Source: Wenzhouxiangellaceae bacterium (GTDB taxonomy: Bacteria > Pseudomonadota > Gammaproteobacteria > Xanthomonadales > Wenzhouxiangellaceae). Taken from it: a stretch of DNA of 56,904 nt. The stretch is from contig JANQPN010000026.1 in assembly GCA_028289455.1 (NCBI GenBank), positions 1 through 56,904 of the forward strand. Reading direction: 5' to 3'. Positions 52,361 to 56,904 of the stretch are shown here, piece after piece (the stretch's first letter is position 1; every line of letters begins with the position of its first letter). Made by a program: the position numbers and the translations under genes. A model generated the notes under the pieces. That model did no database searches and was not told the origin of the DNA. It was given only the letters and a program-made list of their open reading frames with translations.

Positions 52361-52963
52361 ATGTCCTTGATGAAAATATTGCAGGAACAGTTAAGCACAC
52401 AGGCAGTTTCTGCGTTACAAAAGCAACTGGGAGGGGCGGACAGCAATCAGGTACAGTCAGCCATCGAAGGCGCATTGCCGATGATTCTCGGCGGGTTGGC
52501 CAAGAATACGCAAAGCAGCAGTGGTGCACAGAGTCTGTGGAAGGCCCTGGATAAAGACCACGACGGTGGCATATTGAATGATCTATCCGGTTTTCTGGGG
52601 TCAGGTCAGGCACAGCAGGCCGGGCAGGGGATCTTGAAGCATGTGCTCGGCGGACGGCAGAATCAGGCTGAGCAGGCATTGGCCGGGCTAAGCGGGATGA
52701 ACAGCCAGAATGCCGGCCAGATACTGGCGGCGCTGGCGCCGATGGTGATGGGGATGATCGGCAAAATGCAGAGTCAGAAACAAATCGGCGACAGTAATCA
52801 GCTGGCCGGTTTGCTGCAGACCGAAGGCCGTCAGCTGCGCAAGCAGCCGCAAACCGGCGGGTTGATGAACATGCTGATGGACGCTGACGGGGATGGTGAT
52901 GTAGATATCAGTGATGTGGTCCAGCGCGGCGGGCTTCTGGGTAAGTTGTTTGGTCGGCGCTGA
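52361..52963 (+). CDS. DUF937 (YidB-like) protein with Ca-binding loop
   Basis: Small glycine/glutamine-rich protein, 200 residues from the ATG at 52361, which has GAGGGA upstream. Repeated motifs PMILGGLAKNTQS, GGILNDLSGFLG, ILAALAPMVMGMIGK and GGLMNMLMDADGDGDVDISDV define DUF937. The last contains an EF-hand/dockerin-like loop (DADGDGDVDISD). Function is unknown. The frame is open to 52301, but those residues do not belong to the family. A terminator follows 155 bp later. Confidence 0.85.
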   Translation: MSLMKILQEQLSTQAVSALQKQLGGADSNQVQSAIEGALPMILGGLAKNTQSSSGAQSLWKALDKDHDGGILNDLSGFLGSGQAQQAGQGILKHVLGGRQNQAEQALAGLSGMNSQNAGQILAALAPMVMGMIGKMQSQKQIGDSNQLAGLLQTEGRQLRKQPQTGGLMNMLMDADGDGDVDISDVVQRGGLLGKLFGRR

Positions 52964-53117
52964 AGTTTTACTGAAGCCGTCGTAATATCCAGGGTTCGGT
53001 TTTTTGGACTTGGGCATGCATCGCCAGGGATAGCCTGAGTTGAGGCAGCTTATTCTGCGATAAAGTGGTGGAAAGCCAGACCTAAAATCCAGTGCTTTCC
53101 ACAGTAATATAACAACC

Positions 53118-53144
53118 ATAAGGCCGGCAAGCTGCCGGCCTTAT
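53118..53144 (+). terminator. Terminator after the DUF937 gene
   Basis: A GC-rich inverted repeat of 12 bp (53118-53129 with 53133-53144) is followed by TTTGTATATCTTTG on the plus strand. The gap 52964-53258 holds nothing else I recognise. It might also stop the converging small-gene pair. Confidence 0.65.
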
Positions 53145-53258
53145 TTGTATATCTTTGTGGCTGATAAAGTGAATGCCTATTTATCTACATCTGGTGAATA
53201 GGCTATTCAAAACGCCACCGCTCCAGGGGTTAGAACGGTGTATCGCTGATTAATTTTG

Positions 53259-53597
53259 CTATTCAGTTCTGAATTCAGCGAAGCGTTCGGCAAAGCTTTG
53301 CTTTTCATCTGTTTGTTGCAGAAGCGTTTTGTTATAGGGATCGACGGTAACTCGTGTGTTCTCGCGTAAAGTAAAATCTTCTGGTGCGATCAGGAAATCT
53401 AATTTTCGGTTAGGGTATATCTGAGCGGTAGTTGTCCGAATCGCTTCGCAATCGCTTTGCGAGATCTGCTTTTGGCAGTGTTCCTGGTTGTCGGTAACTT
53501 CCATGATTTCCTCATGTGTCCATAGTACGTCACCAGTGTCCACATCGTAGACGAACACAATTCCAGCAGATACATTATCTATTCTTAGATTACTCAT
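53259..53597 (-). CDS. Unrecognised small protein
   Basis: 112 residues, acidic, no signal peptide or membrane segment. The N-terminal part IVFVYDVDTGDVLWTHEEIMEV reads like two beta strands with a DVDTGDV turn. Mid-region has two cysteines (HCQKQISQSDC), and the end ARFAEF-like helix is charged. I do not recognise the family. AAGGAG seven bases before the ATG supports translation. It follows the other unknown gene by 11 bp, so they form a pair. Base composition looks more AT-rich than the neighbours, which could mean recent acquisition. Confidence 0.7.
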   Translation of the reverse strand: MSNLRIDNVSAGIVFVYDVDTGDVLWTHEEIMEVTDNQEHCQKQISQSDCEAIRTTTAQIYPNRKLDFLIAPEDFTLRENTRVTVDPYNKTLLQQTDEKQSFAERFAEFRTE

Positions 53598-53608
53598 AGG
53601 ATTCTCCT

Positions 53609-53929
53609 TTAATTCCAGTAATGGACTAGATGACGAGCATGTACTCTATTGTTGCTGGTGCTGGCTGTGCGAAAAGTAATTTGCGTGACGTTCTCGCGTT
53701 TAATTCGTGGCAGTGGAGGGTCGAACTGTTCAGTCGTACCATTCGAAACAATCCGTGAGATTCCCGTCTCCGCGAAGTGGCTTCTACCATTAGTGCTTAG
53801 TAGTGCTATTGCCGCTTCAGCTGTGATGTCTCGATTATTGGGGTTTAAAGTATAGGTATGTATGCCGCCATTGGCGGTTATTGAGTACCCAACCCACTGG
53901 GCAAATATAGTTCCATGTTGAGTAGGCAT
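53609..53929 (-). CDS. Unrecognised small protein
   Basis: 106 residues from the ATG at 53929, which has AAGGA nine bases upstream; the frame is open 25 codons further. The chain is polar, without signal peptide or membrane helix, and predicted beta-rich (FAQWVGYSITANGGIHTYTL, VTQITFRTAST). I do not recognise the family. It precedes the other small gene by 11 bp, so the two are likely co-transcribed. They sit between the DUF937 terminator and leuS. Confidence 0.65.
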   Translation of the reverse strand: MPTQHGTIFAQWVGYSITANGGIHTYTLNPNNRDITAEAAIALLSTNGRSHFAETGISRIVSNGTTEQFDPPLPRIKRENVTQITFRTASTSNNRVHARHLVHYWN

Positions 53930-54356
53930 AGCTTTTGTTCCTTGCGTTGATGATTGGTGTACAGCCTTATCAGCGACAGCGGTTATTTGGATCGCTGCAG
54001 CCAACTTAGCGCTGCAATACAGTGTTGCCTAATCAATAGGCGACTCCCATATGATCAATACAACAAGCCATTCTCTAATACTGGTATAGGCTCTCGAAAA
54101 GCGTATGCCGGCTATAGATGAGCCGATAAGATTGACCCGGGATTCGTTTGATGATTGTTTTAGCTGCCGGTGCTTTTCTTATATCAGACAGTCTATACAG
54201 GCTGCATTGAGCTGTTGAAGTTGCCTGCAGGAAAGGTAGCCCATATAGACAGTTAACATATAACAGCAATACAAGCTGGCAATGTGCTCAGGCTTTCAGT
54301 ACGCTTGCGCATTGATAGATTGAATTTGGCCTGACGCCAAGCGGAAAACCCAGTCA
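53930..54356. other. Gap between the small-gene pair and leuS
   Basis: 427 bases without a convincing gene. A 64-codon minus-strand frame (54075-54269) has no ribosome-binding site and no recognisable sequence. I see no tRNA, attachment site or repeat. The leuS promoter should be here, but no well-formed -35/-10 pair stands out. Confidence 0.5.
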
Positions 54357-56904
54357 GTGGAACCAGTATATAACCCAAAAATTATCGAGCCTGCCATCCA
54401 GGAGCGCTGGCAGTCGGAAAATGCCCATCAGGTCTCCGAAGATCCTGATCAGGAGAAGTTTTATTGCCTGTCCATGCTGCCTTATCCAAGCGGGGCACTG
54501 CACATCGGTCATGTGCGAAATTATGCCATTGGTGATGTAATCAGCCGGTTTCATCGACTGAAAGGCAAGAACGTGTTGCAGCCGATGGCCTGGGATGCTT
54601 TTGGTCTGCCGGCGGAAAATGCCGCAATCAAGAATAATGTGCCACCAGCCAAGTGGACTTATGCCAACATCGAGCAGATGCGCTCACAGTTGCAGCGGCT
54701 GGGTTTTGCGATTGACTGGTCGAGAGAGTTCGCCACCTGCCAGCCGGACTACTATCGCTGGGAACAGCAGATGTTTGTGCGGTTGTTCAAAAAAGGTCTG
54801 GTATACAACAAAAGCGCGGTGGTCAACTGGGACCCGGTAGACCAGACAGTATTGGCCAACGAGCAGGTTGTTGATGGCCGTGGCTGGCGGTCAGGCGCAT
54901 TGGTCGAGCGCCGGGAGATTCCGCAATGGTTCGTCAAAATTACTGATTATGCCGATGAACTATTGGATGAACTGGATAACCTGCCGCAGTGGCCGGATGC
55001 AGTAAAAATCATGCAACGCAACTGGATTGGCCGCTCCCAGGGTGTGGAGCTTGATTTCCAGCTGAGCGACAGCGATTCGGTCATCAAAGTATTCACCACC
55101 AGGCCTGATACATTGATGGGCGCAACCTATATGGCCATTGCTGCAGAGCACCCGGTAGCCTGTCAGGCAGCCGGGCAAAATCCGGCGCTGGCTGATTTTA
55201 TTGAACAATGCAAAGCTGCCGGCAGCACCACTGCTGATATAGAAACTGCGGAAAAACTGGGTATGGCGACCGGCTTGTTCGCGGTACATCCCCTGTCAGG
55301 TGAGCCGATACCAGTATGGGTGGCCAATTTTGTTTTGATGGGTTACGGCACTGGTGCGGTCATGTGTGTGCCCGGGCATGATGAACGTGATGGGGAATTC
55401 GCCCGCAAATATGAGTTGCCGATAGCGCAGGTTATCCGTCCGGAAGATGCAGATACGGTAATCGATGTGCAACAGGAGAGCTTTACCGAGCCCGGGATAT
55501 TAATTAATTCAGGCAAATATGACGGGTTGACCAGTGCCGAGGCATTTGCAGCCATTGCTGATGACTGTGCGGCCAAAGGCATGGGCCGCAGACAAACCAA
55601 TTATCGCCTGCGTGACTGGGGCGTTTCACGGCAGCGTTACTGGGGTTGCCCGATACCCATGATCCATTGCTCCAGCTGTGGTGCTGTACCAGTGCCTGAA
55701 GATCAGCTTCCAGTAGTGCTGCCGGAAGATGTTGAGTTCATGGGTGTGCAGTCACCGATCAAAGCCGACCCGGAATGGCGCAAGACCACTTGCCCGGAAT
55801 GTGGTGGACCAGCTGAACGCGAAACTGACACTTTCGATACGTTTATGGAGTCCTCCTGGTATTACGCTCGTTATTGTTGCCCGGATGCGGACAGTATGCT
55901 GGACGAGCGTGCTGATTACTGGTTGCCGGTGGATCAGTATATCGGTGGTATTGAGCATGCCATTCTGCATCTCATGTATTTCCGGTTTTACCATAAGCTG
56001 ATGCGTGATGCCGGCATGGTGCACAGCGACGAGCCGGCCACCCGGCTGTTGTGTCAGGGAATGGTGGTGGCTGAGACGTTTTACCGTGAAGATGCGAGTG
56101 GCCAGAAAGTGTGGTACTCGCCTACCGAGGTTGAGCTCGAGTTCGATGATAAAAACCGCCCCTTGAAGGCCAGGCTGCTGAGCGATGGACAACCGGTGCA
56201 GATTGGCGCGGTTGAGAAAATGTCCAAATCCAAGAATAACGGGGTTAATCCGCAGGATCTGGTGGATAAATTCGGTGCCGATACTGTGCGTCTGTTTACT
56301 TTGTTTGCAGCGCCTCCCGATCAAAGCCTGGAGTGGTCAGACACTGGTGTGGAAGGCGCGTGGCGCTTTTTACGGCGGGTATGGAGCGGTGTTTATGAAC
56401 ATTTGCAGCACGGGCAACCCGGCATACTTGATCCGGACAGTTTAACAGCGGAACAGCAGGAAATTCGCCGGTTGCTGCACGATACCATCGCCAAGGTCAG
56501 CGATGATATTGAGCGGCGTTACACTTTCAATACGGCTATCGCAGCGGTGATGGAGTTTCTTAACCATTTGCAGAAATTTACCGACCATTCTGCCCAGGGG
56601 CTGGCCGTATCCCGTGAAGCGTGGCTGGCGGTCGCGCGTCTGCTGGCGCCGATGACACCGCATTTAAGTGAACAGATATGGCAGGAGCTGGGTAACCGGG
56701 AAAGTTTGCAGCAGGCCGGCTGGCCGGTGGCTGATGATGCAGCCAGGGTGCGTCAGCAGGTTACGCTGGTGGTGCAGGTCAACGGTAAGTTACGGGCACG
56801 GCTGGAGTTAGCGCCGGGCGCCACCCGGGAACAGGCATTGGAGCTGGCACAGAATGATGAGAATGTGACCAGGCATCTGCAGGGTAAGACTTTGCGCAAA
56901 GTGA
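54357..56904 (+). CDS. leuS: Leucyl-tRNA synthetase (3' end cut)
   Basis: Charges tRNA-Leu. I translated it by hand from a GTG at 54357: 849 residues are visible before the right edge, and only about 10-20 should be missing (E. coli LeuS has 860). HIGH motif HIGH at 49-52 ([13 protein letters not shown]), zinc-like region [10 protein letters not shown], editing-domain [16 protein letters not shown] and the GHDERD segment, and KMSKS at 621-625. The preceding in-frame stop is at 54321. There is no ATG before the conserved start and no clear Shine-Dalgarno, so GTG is the best call. Confidence 0.95.
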   Translation, partial: MEPVYNPKIIEPAIQERWQSENAHQVSEDPDQEKFYCLSMLPYPSGALHIGHVRNYAIGDVISRFHRLKGKNVLQPMAWDAFGLPAENAAIKNNVPPAKWTYANIEQMRSQLQRLGFAIDWSREFATCQPDYYRWEQQMFVRLFKKGLVYNKSAVVNWDPVDQTVLANEQVVDGRGWRSGALVERREIPQWFVKITDYADELLDELDNLPQWPDAVKIMQRNWIGRSQGVELDFQLSDSDSVIKVFTTRPDTLMGATYMAIAAEHPVACQAAGQNPALADFIEQCKAAGSTTADIETAEKLGMATGLFAVHPLSGEPIPVWVANFVLMGYGTGAVMCVPGHDERDGEFARKYELPIAQVIRPEDADTVIDVQQESFTEPGILINSGKYDGLTSAEAFAAIADDCAAKGMGRRQTNYRLRDWGVSRQRYWGCPIPMIHCSSCGAVPVPEDQLPVVLPEDVEFMGVQSPIKADPEWRKTTCPECGGPAERETDTFDTFMESSWYYARYCCPDADSMLDERADYWLPVDQYIGGIEHAILHLMYFRFYHKLMRDAGMVHSDEPATRLLCQGMVVAETFYREDASGQKVWYSPTEVELEFDDKNRPLKARLLSDGQPVQIGAVEKMSKSKNNGVNPQDLVDKFGADTVRLFTLFAAPPDQSLEWSDTGVEGAWRFLRRVWSGVYEHLQHGQPGILDPDSLTAEQQEIRRLLHDTIAKVSDDIERRYTFNTAIAAVMEFLNHLQKFTDHSAQGLAVSREAWLAVARLLAPMTPHLSEQIWQELGNRESLQQAGWPVADDAARVRQQVTLVVQVNGKLRARLELAPGATREQALELAQNDENVTRHLQGKTLRKV

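Noticed and set aside
54075..54269. A 64-codon minus-strand open frame
   Set aside because: No ribosome-binding site, no recognisable sequence, and it lies where the leuS promoter is expected.

Overview
The window looks like chromosome from a free-living, probably aquatic gammaproteobacterium. That rests on recognisable orders and families: tusDCB-tusE, dapA-bamC, panB-panC, folK-pcnB, epmA, long PstC/PstA permeases, a TtpC-type TonB system and a Bcp-type peroxiredoxin. I cannot name the genus. There is no rRNA, tRNA, CRISPR array, insertion sequence or integrase that I can see. Both ends cut a gene: cphA at the left and leuS at the right.

Region 1 (1-5.5 kb, minus strand) holds a cyanophycin set, iadA-cphB-cphA (dipeptidase, cyanophycinase, synthetase), then the low-affinity phosphate transporter pit with its DUF47 partner. 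Region 2 (5.6-23.7 kb) is the most unusual part. It contains pstC-pstA behind a Pho box, a reverse-strand secreted 605-residue protein, pstB-phoU, a second reverse-strand secreted 605-residue protein, and a seven-gene TonB operon (DUF3450, TtpC-type ExbB, ExbB, ExbD, TonB, TPR protein, large TonB-dependent receptor). The TonB operon starts behind an almost ideal PhoB site, and the two secreted proteins share a module. This looks like a phosphate-starvation uptake machine for a substrate that cannot be read from the sequence.

Region 3 (23.7-31.6 kb, minus) has epmA, then polyphosphate genes ppk1-ppx, then a phoB-phoR-pstS operon behind four tandem PhoB half-sites and a TATAAT box. PstS, PstCA and PstB-PhoU are therefore in three separate transcription units. 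Region 4 (31.6-44.7 kb) has a BepA-like protease, tusDCBE, grxC, an NAD-type isocitrate dehydrogenase, a tight ThiD-like/SDR/SDR operon, a FadL-like outer membrane protein, a PerM-type transporter, PIN-PhoH ATPase, bcp, dapA and bamC.

Region 5 (44.7-56.9 kb) has pgi, a possible small RNA, panBC, pcnB-folK, fdxA, a HerA-like ATPase, a DUF937 protein, two unrecognised small genes and leuS.

Taken together, much of the window concerns storage and scavenging: nitrogen as cyanophycin, phosphorus as polyphosphate, low- and high-affinity phosphate uptake, the PhoBR switch, and a TonB system that appears to be wired to it.
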